Below are positions 54,761 to 63,894 of a DNA stretch of 64,000 bases, piece by piece. The notes under the pieces are model-generated. The model ran no database searches, was not told where the DNA came from, and worked only from the letters and a program-made list of their open reading frames with translations. The DNA is from Lentilactobacillus kisonensis DSM 19906 = JCM 15041 (GTDB lineage: Bacteria > Bacillota > Bacilli > Lactobacillales > Lactobacillaceae). The stretch spans positions 54,324 to 118,323 of the forward strand of contig NZ_AZEB01000007.1 of the NCBI RefSeq assembly GCF_001434135.1, given 5' to 3'. The position numbers and the translations under genes were made by a program. Position 1 is the first letter of the stretch. Every line of letters begins with the position of its first letter.

Positions 54761-56510
54761 TCGCTTTGCCTCCCTTCACCTTTGTTTCGAGTTCTTGCCG
54801 TTCAAACATCTCACGGTACCAACCACCGCGGGCCATTAATTCTGAGTGTGTTCCCCGTTCAACAATTTGACCGCCATCAATCACCAAGATCTCGTCGGCG
54901 CCCATCACTGAGCTCAATCGGTGGGCAGAAATGATAGTCGTCTTGTTTTGACGCTCTGCATGGAGATTATCTAAAATTTGGGTTTCCGTTTCGGCATCAA
55001 CTGCCGATAACGCATCATCTAAAATCAATAGTTCTGGATTAATTAACAGCGCTCTAGCAATCGCTAGTCGCTGGCGTTGACCACCGGACATAGAGATTCC
55101 TTCTTCACCGACCGCCGTATCGTAACCAGCTGGCATTCCTTGAATTTGGTCGTATAAATCACTCTTCTTGGCAGCTTGTTCAACCTGTTGTTGACTTGCA
55201 TCCGGCCTAGCAAACCGGATATTCTCCCGAATTGTGTCGGAAAATAAAAACGTATCCTGAGGAACGTAGCCGATTGCCGGCATTAACGCATCTAGCTTGT
55301 AATGCTTAATATCAATGCCACCAAATTTAATTGACCCCTCATAGTTATCAAACTGACGTAAAATCAGCCGTAAAATTGTACTTTTACCGGAACCAACCTT
55401 GCCCACTAGACCAACGGTGTGGCCAGCAGGCACCTTGAAAGCAATATTTTGCAATGCAGGACGTTGGTCGTCAGGGTAAGAAAACGCCTTAACATCATAA
55501 TCAATCTCACCACGTGGTGCTTGGTCAACGCCATCTGAATCATCAATCACGGCACTTTTTTGATTCAATAGGTCCATGACCCGGTCGTAGCTGGCATTAC
55601 CTCGTTCCAAGGTGTTAAATAGCATCCCAACGGCAAACATCGGCCAAACCATCATGGCTAAATAGGAAACAAAAGAAACTAACGATCCGATTGTAATTGA
55701 ACCATTGGTTACTAAATAACCACCATAAACAATCGTCACAACGTAGGACAAAGCAATGATCATCGTTGTCATCGGATCAAACAACGAATCCAGCCGGTTA
55801 ACCCGGCGATTAATGTTAATCGTCGTTGCAACTTGATTGTTGAAATCAGCCATATCTTCCTGCTGCTGACCGAGGCCCTTAATGACCTTAATGCCGGTAA
55901 TACTTTCTTCAGCCTTATTGTTAAGCCGAGAAAACGCCGCCTGCGAATCTCGGAAGGCAACATGGATTTTGGTTCCAAGGTACCTTGCCATCACCGCTAA
56001 TAATGGAAACGGGATAATTGCAATTAACGTTAGCCGCCAATCAATCAGCGTGATCATTGCGATCAGGGTTGTCCCACCCGTAATCATTGAATCAGCAAAT
56101 TGTAGAATCCCCCCGCCAGCAACTCGTTGAATTGCTGACAAATCGTTTGTGGCATGGGCCATCAGGTCACCGGTTCGGTATTTCTGGAAGAATTCCAAAT
56201 CCATTTCGGTATAATGACGGAACAGACGATTTCTCAATACCTTTTCGAGCTTAGCCGCTTCCCCCCAAATCGCGGTTCGCCACATATAACGGGCACCGTA
56301 CTGGGTAACTGCCGCAACCGTTAAAACTGCCAGCAAAATCCACAGGTTAGAAGCCGATAACTGACCCCGATGGATTGTATCGACTAACACCCCGATAATG
56401 CGTGGCGGCACGATGCCGACAAGTGCTGTTAACAGCAGGCCAAATAGGCCAACCAGGTAAATTTTCCATTCCTGCTTGAAGTACCAGCCTAACTTAATGA
56501 AAATACTCAT
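54753..56510 (-). CDS. ABC exporter half-transporter, subunit 1 (degenerate catalytic site)
   Basis: A 585-residue half-transporter. Walker A GKVGSGKST and signature MSGGQRQR are good, but Walker B reads LILDDALSAVD, with Asp in place of the catalytic Glu. Such asymmetry, one consensus and one degenerate site, is the rule in heterodimeric bacterial exporters. No dedicated regulator is adjacent. Confidence 0.9.
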   Translation of the reverse strand: MSIFIKLGWYFKQEWKIYLVGLFGLLLTALVGIVPPRIIGVLVDTIHRGQLSASNLWILLAVLTVAAVTQYGARYMWRTAIWGEAAKLEKVLRNRLFRHYTEMDLEFFQKYRTGDLMAHATNDLSAIQRVAGGGILQFADSMITGGTTLIAMITLIDWRLTLIAIIPFPLLAVMARYLGTKIHVAFRDSQAAFSRLNNKAEESITGIKVIKGLGQQQEDMADFNNQVATTININRRVNRLDSLFDPMTTMIIALSYVVTIVYGGYLVTNGSITIGSLVSFVSYLAMMVWPMFAVGMLFNTLERGNASYDRVMDLLNQKSAVIDDSDGVDQAPRGEIDYDVKAFSYPDDQRPALQNIAFKVPAGHTVGLVGKVGSGKSTILRLILRQFDNYEGSIKFGGIDIKHYKLDALMPAIGYVPQDTFLFSDTIRENIRFARPDASQQQVEQAAKKSDLYDQIQGMPAGYDTAVGEEGISMSGGQRQRLAIARALLINPELLILDDALSAVDAETETQILDNLHAERQNKTTIISAHRLSSVMGADEILVIDGGQIVERGTHSELMARGGWYREMFERQELETKVKGGKANG

Positions 56511-56680
56511 GCTTCCACCTCTTAAAATTAGAAATTAATGAAATAATACAATTCTAGCATATATTGGGTAAGTTAACAGTATGTTAACACGATTGCCATT
56601 GCTATAGTGTCATTATAGTGTTACTATTTTGACATCAATTATCATGAAATTCTCATAATCAGCCAATGGAGGTAATTAAA

Positions 56681-58057
56681 ATGTTCAGCGAAATTGGACA
56701 ACTTATATTTGATAATGAAGCCGTCGCGAAAACCTCCGACTTTACAATGGGATTAGAAATCGAAATGCAGCGGGTCGACGAGATGGGAAATCTTAGTCAG
56801 GAACCCTACCCTGCCGCGGCCGGTGATGAGCAGACCAACCCGTGGATTACCAACGATTTTTTGGAAACCATGTCTGAAGTCGTGACACCACCGGCTGCCC
56901 ACGCGCTAGATGCCATGCACTATCTCTACAGCATCAACACAGCGCTGCGGACCGCGCTTTCTCCTGGTGAGTTGCTCTGGCCATTATCCATGCCACCCCG
57001 ACTACCAAAAGATAAAAGTAAGATTCCCCTGGCTAAAATGGGACCAAAAAAAGAAGCCTATTTAAAAGAATGGTTGAATCGCCATGGCTTTTCCGAGGGG
57101 ACTCCTTCTGGCGCTCACGTCAATTTAAGTATTGATCCCCACGTCTTTAACCTAGTCGCTGATAATATGGCAGATCGCTTTTCCTCACACATTGAATTAC
57201 AGAACTACCTTTATACCAAGATCGCCCAGGGCTTCTTACGATATCGTTGGGTCATTACATATTTATTTGGCGCCAGTCCGATTGCCGAAGCAAATTACTT
57301 TGAAGAAGGTGAAGGCCCAACCCACCCAATCAGAAGCATTCGCCAAAGCTCCCACGGTTTTGGTAACAAGTTCACTGGCGATTATACGAACGTTCAGCAC
57401 TACGTTAACCAAATTGAGAACGGCGTCAAAGCAGGCAAGCTTATTTCGGACTATGAATTTCACGGTGCCGTTCGATTCAAGGGCAATACCAATCTCAAGG
57501 AGTTACCTAAAACTGGGGTTAATTACTTGGAACTAAGAATGCTTGACCTCGATCCAAGTAGTTCGGTGGGGATCAGGACTAATACACTCCGATTCTTCCG
57601 ATTATTAGCCAGTTACTTCATTATGTCCCCCGGATTACATCCAGAAGACGTCAACCGAGTAATTGCGAGGGCCGATGAGATGAATGAAGAGGTCTCGGAA
57701 GAACAGCCAACTGCACCCTCAAAGTATCAGGCGGGTGCCAGAGCATTTTTACAAAGTCTTGAAATGTACGCTAACAAAATTCAACTGGGCCCAGAATACC
57801 AAGAAGAATTGGATGACTTAGAAGACCGCATTGAGAATCCCCTGACCACCCCAAGTGCGAAATTAATGACTCATGTAGAAAATGGCTCCTTAACAAATTA
57901 CGCATTACGTCGAGCTAAACGATATCAAGAATCAGCGTTACAGTCAATCAGACCGTTTAAAGGATTTGAAAACAAGACGCGGTTATCCGCTGATGAGCTG
58001 AAGCATGAATTGTTCAAAGGAAGTTGGGAACCTGACCAGGATAAGCAGCGGAACTAA
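56681..58057 (+). CDS. Glutamate--cysteine ligase family protein 1
   Basis: A 458-residue ATP-dependent ligase. TMGLEIEMQRV (ATP/Mg-binding Glu), FLETMSEVVTPP, WPLSMPP and GAHVNLSI are the blocks shared with the ligase half of lactobacillus GshF-type enzymes. Those enzymes make gamma-glutamylcysteine. ATG at 56681 lies 9 bases after GGAGG. Two paralogues are at 60678-62009 and 62044-63426; the three differ enough that substrates may differ. Confidence 0.85.
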   Translation: MFSEIGQLIFDNEAVAKTSDFTMGLEIEMQRVDEMGNLSQEPYPAAAGDEQTNPWITNDFLETMSEVVTPPAAHALDAMHYLYSINTALRTALSPGELLWPLSMPPRLPKDKSKIPLAKMGPKKEAYLKEWLNRHGFSEGTPSGAHVNLSIDPHVFNLVADNMADRFSSHIELQNYLYTKIAQGFLRYRWVITYLFGASPIAEANYFEEGEGPTHPIRSIRQSSHGFGNKFTGDYTNVQHYVNQIENGVKAGKLISDYEFHGAVRFKGNTNLKELPKTGVNYLELRMLDLDPSSSVGIRTNTLRFFRLLASYFIMSPGLHPEDVNRVIARADEMNEEVSEEQPTAPSKYQAGARAFLQSLEMYANKIQLGPEYQEELDDLEDRIENPLTTPSAKLMTHVENGSLTNYALRRAKRYQESALQSIRPFKGFENKTRLSADELKHELFKGSWEPDQDKQRN

Positions 58058-58174
58058 CCTCAGTCCGTCTTAAAAGATGAAAGCAAAATTCACCTATTTT
58101 TCATTATATTGGCGTATACTCATTGAAATAGTTTTGAAGGGTACATTATTTGAACATGAGGGGTACTTGTTGGT

Positions 58175-58446
58175 TAGGACAGCTGTACAAAGGCTCTTTC
58201 CATAAATTAGCGATGTCTTGATTTACAAAGTAGTAAAAAGAACAATCAGTTTGATATATTCTTGACCGTGCTTTGAAAAGCAAACAATTGTTGCTTGAAT
58301 GAAACATCAATAATCGCTGAATCATGGAAAGAGCCTGTACAAAGCAAGGATCTGCGTGTAAGCAGCTCAATCAAAAATCCCAAAATCAGGGATTTCTGGT
58401 TGAGGAGACTTATATTCCAGTTTCTAAACGCTTTGTTCCGCTCACT
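58175..58446 (+). repeat. A element 30, interrupted by an ISL3-type MITE
   Basis: TAGGACAGC at 58175 and TTCCGCTCACT ending at 58446 are the two ends. Inner stem CTCAATCA/TGGTTGAG survives to the right of the insertion. Without the 144-bp insert and one target copy the element is of normal length. Confidence 0.85.
58192..58335. mobile_element. MITE with ISL3-family-like ends and 8-bp target duplication
   Basis: 144 bp with terminal inverted repeats GGCTCTTTCCAT (12 identical, about 24 with mismatches: AGCGAT recurs on both sides). Flanked by TGTACAAA at 58184-58191 and 58336-58343. The GGCTCTTT ends and 8-bp duplication are ISL3-family characters. It encodes no protein. It sits in the outer arm of an A element, so it is younger than that element. 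Confidence 0.82.
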
Positions 58447-58450
58447 TTAC

Positions 58451-58570
58451 TAGGACAGCTCCGCAGAGCAACAATCTGCGCGTAAGCACCTCTACCAAAA
58501 ATCCCAGAACCGGGGATTTTTGGTAGAGGAGACTTACACTCCGATTGTTAACCGCTCTGCTCCGCTCACT
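58451..58570 (+). repeat. A element 31
   Basis: Inner stem CCTCTACCA/TGGTAGAGG, AACAATC/GATTGTT, outer CAGAG/CTCTG. Confidence 0.88.
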
Positions 58571-58577
58571 TTATTTT

Positions 58578-58697
58578 TAGGACAGCTACGTCAGGCAGAA
58601 ACTTCCATATAAGCACCTTGGTCAAAAATCCCCAAACCAGGGATTTCTGACCAAGGAGACTTATATTCCAGTTTCTAAACGCCTGACTCCGCTCACT
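58578..58697 (+). repeat. A element 32 (sense, upstream of the C26 gene)
   Basis: Inner stem CCTTGGTCA/TGACCAAGG, ATATAAG/CTTATAT, AGAAACT/AGTTTCT, outer TCAGG/CCTGA. It ends 6 bases before the TAGGAGGG of the next gene. Confidence 0.88.
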
Positions 58698-58717
58698 TAC
58701 TTTTAGGAGGGATTTAT

Positions 58718-59464
58718 TTGCGTCCAAGAATTGCACTACCTGCCGACACGCTTGCCGAGGCAACCAACGTTATTAACGAACGCAACGCGGCGTTTGCACC
58801 AAGGCCTGCGATTGAAGCAATCGTGAAGTCCGGTGGCGTCCCCGTCATCTTTCCAAGTGTCAATCCGGAAGATGTTCGTGACTATATGACTCTTTTTGAC
58901 GGCGTCTGCTTCTTAGGTGGCGCGGACGTTGATCCCACATTTTACGGGGAAGAGCCATTTCAAAAGTTGGGGATGACCTACCTCAAGCGCGATTTATTTG
59001 AAATCGAACTACTTAAGCAATCGGTAACTGCTGGTAAGGCAATCTTCGGGATTTGTCGAGGAATGCAGCTTATCAATGTTGGTCTTGGGGGGACCTTATA
59101 CCAGGATTTATCTCAAGACTTGCACGCAACCTTGAAGCATTCTCAAGAAGCTCCCGGCAATATGCCATCACACCACATCACCGTTGATCCAAATAGTCGC
59201 TTGAACGACATCATCGGTCCCCGCCCTTACGTTAATTCCCGTCACCATCAGGCCGTTAAAGACGTTGCGCCGTACCTGAAAGTTACCGCTAGGGCAGACG
59301 ACCAGGTAATCGAAAGCGTTGAATCCATTGATAATGATCAAATTCTGGCGGTTCAATGGCATCCCGAGAACATCTATAAGCACTACGAAGACTCCAAAAA
59401 GTTATTTAGAGACTTTGTTGCCCGCAGTAAGCGCGTTGCAGAAAAAACACGTGTTAACCAGTAG
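58718..59464 (+). CDS. Peptidase C26 / class I glutamine amidotransferase-like protein
   Basis: A 248-residue hydrolase. GICRGMQ places the nucleophile at Cys113; QWHPEN holds the catalytic His and Glu. GGADVDPTFYGEEP is typical of gamma-glutamyl-gamma-aminobutyrate hydrolases (PuuD-like), which cut gamma-glutamyl amides. Start is TTG at 58718 behind AGGAGGG. Close to three glutamate-cysteine-ligase-like genes, so a gamma-glutamyl substrate made by them is plausible but unproven. Confidence 0.85.
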   Translation: MRPRIALPADTLAEATNVINERNAAFAPRPAIEAIVKSGGVPVIFPSVNPEDVRDYMTLFDGVCFLGGADVDPTFYGEEPFQKLGMTYLKRDLFEIELLKQSVTAGKAIFGICRGMQLINVGLGGTLYQDLSQDLHATLKHSQEAPGNMPSHHITVDPNSRLNDIIGPRPYVNSRHHQAVKDVAPYLKVTARADDQVIESVESIDNDQILAVQWHPENIYKHYEDSKKLFRDFVARSKRVAEKTRVNQ

Positions 59465-59506
59465 TTGCTCTGATCACGGAGATTGTCACTAATCAATTAT
59501 CATATT

Positions 59507-59544
59507 AAAGGTCGACCCATTATTCTTTTCTGGGTCGGCCTTTT
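59507..59544 (+). terminator. Terminator after the C26 gene
   Basis: AAAGGTCGACCCA pairs with TGGGTCGGCCTTTT (one G-U). In 59545-59974 I see no gene; an AGGCCT inverted repeat near 59761-59799 is the only other structure. Confidence 0.85.
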
Positions 59545-59974
59545 GGCATCTAATAAAACAATATCTCGCAAAATCCAACTAGCACAGCAGTCGATCCATC
59601 TACTGAGCTTGTGAATATGCTCTCCTATAGTAAGCTGGAACAGGTGCAACTACATCAATAGATCTCGCAATTACCATTACTTCATACATATCGCAAACCG
59701 AAAACCAGAAACCTCGAAATGAATCCTACTTTTTTAAGTTATTACACAATAACTGGGAAAGGCCTCTTTTTGCTGGTTGGCAATGGTGGTTAGGCCTTAT
59801 TAATCCAGCGTTTTAGTCAATTATTTGATCATCATTAACCTCCTTGCCAATCAGGCAACCACCCTTACTTACCAAAAAACAATTGTGCTCGAACTTCACT
59901 TATGATATATTCACAAAGTAATAACAAGATAACTGATACATGATATGTCGCTTAACAATTTCTGGGGGTTAATT

Positions 59975-60409
59975 ATGAACAAGACAAAAATCATCACAAT
60001 TGCTTCAACCGCAACCATGGCATTGGCTATGCTGCCAATCACGACTCACGCCAGCGCAACGGTTCCATCAAAGATGCGTGGCGCTTGGTATCAAAACTTG
60101 TCATCAGTTAAACGTAGTAACCGCACTTACGTTAAAATGACAACTCATTCAATTAGTTACGGCTCCAACGCTTCTCATTCAGACTTCGCAGGTTCTAATT
60201 TACGAGTTGCTAAGTTAAAGCAAGGTTGGTACCGAATTGGTCCTAAGGCTTTCTCAATTGGTGACTTCAAAGTGAAAAAAGTCAAGATCGCCGGTAAGTA
60301 CAACACATCTTTGCTGCAACGTTACATGGCAAAGTCACACTATGCCGAAGTTTTCGTTCGTGATCATGTGGCTTTACCATTGAATGATGCAAATTACTTT
60401 TTGAAGTAA
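59975..60409 (+). CDS. Small secreted protein of unknown function (144 aa)
   Basis: Signal peptide at residues 1-28 (KTKIITIASTATMALAMLPI, cleavage near THA-SA). The mature part is basic and beta-rich (GAWYQNLSSVKRSNRTYVKM). It resembles the many short wall-associated proteins of lactobacilli; no family recognised. ATG at 59975 has GGGGG 7 bases upstream. Confidence 0.75.
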   Translation: MNKTKIITIASTATMALAMLPITTHASATVPSKMRGAWYQNLSSVKRSNRTYVKMTTHSISYGSNASHSDFAGSNLRVAKLKQGWYRIGPKAFSIGDFKVKKVKIAGKYNTSLLQRYMAKSHYAEVFVRDHVALPLNDANYFLK

Positions 60410-60504
60410 ACAGAATTTGTACTAAAGTAACATTAGTAGTTCTTAGTTAAAATTAAGCATTTTAAACCTAACTAAAGGCTTTGACATTGGACAATTAGCC
60501 AAAT

Positions 60505-60552
60505 AAGCATCGCAAAACCAGCACCTTTCGCACTGGTTTTGTGATGCTTTTT
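60505..60552. terminator. Terminator after the small secreted protein gene
   Basis: AAGCATCGCAAAACCAG pairs with CTGGTTTTGTGATGCTT (one G-U), then TTT. Confidence 0.88.
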
Positions 60553-60677
60553 CAATTCACGATTAATTATACCTATTTCTCAAACAACACCCGACCTATT
60601 TAAAAATATGCCGTGTTGTGTTTAAAACAGTTGCACTAACGTTGATCATTCTTAATAATCACATTAACCATTATCCG

Positions 60678-62009
60678 CTACTCAATCTCCACATTCATCC
60701 CCTGCCGCAGCTTCTCCAAAATGGCTTTCTGTTCTGCTGGATTTAAATTTTCAAAGCCAATTGTCGGGTTGTGAACTAAATCATCTTGATACCCCTTGGC
60801 GAAAGTTACCAGTAACTTGAACAACTCATTCGCCGCTGAATGGGTCCAATTAGTCATACGGGCGCTGGGCGTTAAGGTTGGGCTATCAATTTGTTCCTTT
60901 AGGGTGAAGCAGAGATGTTGGGCAGAAAACGGCACGAGAATGTCGGCACTAAACCGTTCTAACTGATCAATAAACTGCCAGGCCTCATCATGATACTGCG
61001 TACGATCCTGCGGCGATTCCAACGCAACTTCTTCGTTCATTTTCTCAGCAGTCGCAATCTGATCATCCGCCGTTGCCAAATCAAATGGTCGTTCAGCCAC
61101 AAAGTACGCGAACATCAACCGAATCAAATTAACAGTTGCCGCCGAAATTCCGTATGGCTCAAATGGATTCAAATCAAACGTGCGAAATTCAATGTAGGAA
61201 ATCCCTTGAGTGAGCAAATCCTTAATGTTAGTGCTTCGTTTCAAGCGAACACTACCATAATATTCCCGTTCAGCGATTAACGTGCCGGCCGCAGTTGCTT
61301 TCACAATTTGGTCAACGTAATCGCCAACGCTCTGGTAACTTGCTAAGAAACCATTACCAAACCCAAAGTGAGAATTCCGCAATGACCGCACTGGCTGATT
61401 TGGCGTCTGGGTATCCTTGGCAAAATAATTACTAAAGGCTTGTGGCGTCGCACCAAATAGGTAGGTGAGCAGCCAGCGATAGCGCATAAAACCAACGGCC
61501 GCTTGCAAGTACACCTGGTCAGTTGCTGCCTGGTTATCGATAATTCCAAGGTCAGCAAGTGCCTTATCAGTCAGCCCCACATTAATATGGATGCCAGTTT
61601 CAGCAGTTCGTTCAATTTTTCGAATTTGCGCCACCCGCTTGCGGTACTCATAATTGTCATGATTGGTCTTCGCAATCACAATGTCTGAATGATCGGCACG
61701 TAACTTGGGTGGCATGCTGTAAGGCCATAAATACTCATTACTCGCTAATGAACCACGCAGCGCTTGGTGATAAGCTCCCAAATATTTCAACGTTTTAGCC
61801 GTAGTTGTTGTTGGCGGGGTGATGAGCTCGGACTGGGTCTCTAAGAAATCGTTTTTAATGAAATGATGTTTCTTTTCATCTAACAGCCCATGGGGATAAT
61901 CATTATGGCTCAGTTCCCCGTCCTTATTAATTCGATGGGTTTCAACTTCTAAGCCCACCTTCACATTGATTAAATCTGAAATTTTACTATTTGATTGAGA
62001 TGTTTTCAT
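60678..62009 (-). CDS. Glutamate--cysteine ligase family protein 2
   Basis: A 443-residue paralogue: VKVGLEVETHRI, FLETQSELITPP, WPYSMPP, GIHINVGL. These are the family positions of ATP, Mg and glutamate binding. It is the most divergent of the three. It lies 34 bases after paralogue 3 on the same strand, so both are probably cotranscribed. AGGTGG precedes the ATG. Confidence 0.85.
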   Translation of the reverse strand: MKTSQSNSKISDLINVKVGLEVETHRINKDGELSHNDYPHGLLDEKKHHFIKNDFLETQSELITPPTTTTAKTLKYLGAYHQALRGSLASNEYLWPYSMPPKLRADHSDIVIAKTNHDNYEYRKRVAQIRKIERTAETGIHINVGLTDKALADLGIIDNQAATDQVYLQAAVGFMRYRWLLTYLFGATPQAFSNYFAKDTQTPNQPVRSLRNSHFGFGNGFLASYQSVGDYVDQIVKATAAGTLIAEREYYGSVRLKRSTNIKDLLTQGISYIEFRTFDLNPFEPYGISAATVNLIRLMFAYFVAERPFDLATADDQIATAEKMNEEVALESPQDRTQYHDEAWQFIDQLERFSADILVPFSAQHLCFTLKEQIDSPTLTPSARMTNWTHSAANELFKLLVTFAKGYQDDLVHNPTIGFENLNPAEQKAILEKLRQGMNVEIE

Positions 62010-62043
62010 AAGATCGCCACCTAATTATCAAACACCAGCAAGC

Positions 62044-63426
62044 CTACTTTTTCTGGTAATTATCCGGCTTACCCATCACGCCAAACAACCGTTGACGCAA
62101 TTCATCAGCATCCATATCTGGCTGTTCTTGGAAGCCGGTAAATGGGTTAGGATTTTCATGCGCCCGGTTTTGATACCGATTCGCCATCGACAACCCATAA
62201 GACATCAGTGAACCATCAATTTCATGATCCATCAACGTTGCGGCTGGCGTCAACCGCGGGTTATCCAGACGATCCTGCATCGTATCCAAGATTTCTTGGT
62301 ATTCTGGTCCCCATTGAATCGTCGCGCCAAATAGTTGTAGCTGATCAAGAAAGTTCTGGGCTTCATGATGATAAATGGTCTGCTGAGTTGGGCTTTCCAT
62401 AGCAACGACTTCATTCATCGCCCGCCCTTGATCCAATTTCAAGTTAATCTTATCCGGAGTCGTTATCATCGGTGTCATCATAAAGTAACTCAGCAAGATT
62501 CTAAAGAAGCGAACCGCCGAAGTCCGGACACCTAGTGCCGTGGTAGGGTCCAAATCGAGCATTCGTAGCTCGATATAATCAGTACCATCCTTAACCATCT
62601 TCGTTAGATCACCGCTCATTGATTTCAACCGGACACTGGTATGGTACTCAGCTTCACTAAATAGCTTACCCGCCTGAATGTTTTGTTCAATATTATCGAC
62701 GTATTCACGAACTGACCGATAGTTGTGAGAAACGTCAGATGTCAAACCATAGTGGGACGAGCGAATACTGCGCACCTCGTGGCTAGGTTGATCCTCATCA
62801 GGTTTAAAGTAGTTGTTCTCAGCAAAAGGACTATTCCCAAATAGATATGTAATCAACCAACGGTAATAACTGAAACCCTGTGCAAGCTTAATGTAAATAT
62901 AATTCACAAATTCTGCGTATGATTTGTACTGGTCACGCTGCGATTGCCATACCGTCTTTAACACGTCATCATTAATACTAACGTTCAAATGAACGCCCAC
63001 AGGTAGTCCCTGCGTATCACTGCGGGTTTTAATCCACTTTTCATAGTAAGCCCTTTGCTTGGGATCGACGTTGGCAATCGGGATGGTACTTTTATCCTGC
63101 GGCAGCACAGGTGGCATGCTCAGCGGCCAAAGCAGTTCGTTCGGTTCCAGGGCATTTCTTAAGGTATCATTAAGTGCCATCAAGTAGTGCATCGCATCAA
63201 ACGACTTTCTAGCCGTCGGTGTAATGACTTCGCTTTGAACCTGATAGACGTCGGTTTTGATGAAGTGATTTTTGCGTTGATTGCCCAATAGTTTAGGGTA
63301 GGGTTCCTTGGTAAGCTGCCCGGCTGAATTCACTCGAATGGTTTCAACCTCAATTCCCATGTTAAAATCACTCGCACTGGCAACAATTTCATTATTAAAT
63401 ATGGTCTGGCCGATTTCGTCAAACAT
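62044..63426 (-). CDS. Glutamate--cysteine ligase family protein 3
   Basis: A 460-residue paralogue, closer to copy 1 (MFDEIGQTIFNNEIVA against MFSEIGQLIFDNEAVA). NMGIEVETIRV, WPLSMPPVLPQDKSTIPIA and GVHLNVSI mark the active site. The ATG at 63426 lies 7 bases after AGGAGG; an earlier ATG (63432) is too close. Two A elements stand just upstream in sense direction. Confidence 0.85.
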   Translation of the reverse strand: MFDEIGQTIFNNEIVASASDFNMGIEVETIRVNSAGQLTKEPYPKLLGNQRKNHFIKTDVYQVQSEVITPTARKSFDAMHYLMALNDTLRNALEPNELLWPLSMPPVLPQDKSTIPIANVDPKQRAYYEKWIKTRSDTQGLPVGVHLNVSINDDVLKTVWQSQRDQYKSYAEFVNYIYIKLAQGFSYYRWLITYLFGNSPFAENNYFKPDEDQPSHEVRSIRSSHYGLTSDVSHNYRSVREYVDNIEQNIQAGKLFSEAEYHTSVRLKSMSGDLTKMVKDGTDYIELRMLDLDPTTALGVRTSAVRFFRILLSYFMMTPMITTPDKINLKLDQGRAMNEVVAMESPTQQTIYHHEAQNFLDQLQLFGATIQWGPEYQEILDTMQDRLDNPRLTPAATLMDHEIDGSLMSYGLSMANRYQNRAHENPNPFTGFQEQPDMDADELRQRLFGVMGKPDNYQKK

Positions 63427-63447
63427 AGACATCCCTCCTTAAAGTAA

Positions 63448-63566
63448 AGTGAGCGGAACAAAGCGGTTAGAAGCTGGAGCCTAAGCAGTCTTGCCCGAAA
63501 ATCCTGGTTTTGGATTTTTGGGTAAGATTGCTTAGGTGCAAGCTTCTACTTTGTGCAGCTGTCCTA
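63448..63566 (-). repeat. A element 33 (sense, upstream of ligase 3)
   Basis: Inner stem CAATCTTACCC against GGGCAAGACTG (two G-U-type changes), CCTAAG/CTTAGG, AGAAGCT/AGCTTCT, CAAAG/CTTTG. Confidence 0.86.
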
Positions 63567-63570
63567 GTAA

Positions 63571-63690
63571 AGTGAGCGGAACAAAGCGGTTAGGGATCGG
63601 AGTGTGAGTCTCCACTAACGAAAATCCTGGTTTTGGGAATTTTTGTTAGCGGTGCTTACGCGTAGATCTTTGGCTGACGCAGCCGTCTTA
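63571..63690 (-). repeat. A element 34
   Basis: Inner stem CCGCTAACA/CGTTAGTGG (G-U), 5' end altered (TAAGACGGCT), outer arm mismatched (TCAGC against TTTG). Confidence 0.8.
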
Positions 63691-63743
63691 GCTTGTGCAA
63701 CATGTAAAAACTTATTACAACGATGTTGAGAAAGCTCGGTATT

Positions 63744-63760
63744 TTAATGTACCGGGACTG
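63744..63760 (+). other. Small hairpin upstream of tnpB, possible IS left end
   Basis: CGGTA and TACCG enclose ATTTTAATG-like sequence about 140 bases before tnpB. IS200/IS605-type elements carry subterminal hairpins, but the element boundary cannot be fixed from one end. Confidence 0.3.
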
Positions 63761-63894
63761 TCGGTTAGTTTTCGAAAAATGAATCCGTGATGATCGTGCG
63801 GAATTTCTCCTAGTTTGGCCGTCTTTACTTCCCAAATATTGTTAATGCCATGATATAATATGATTATCGAATCTGAGTATCAGGGGGGATCCAA

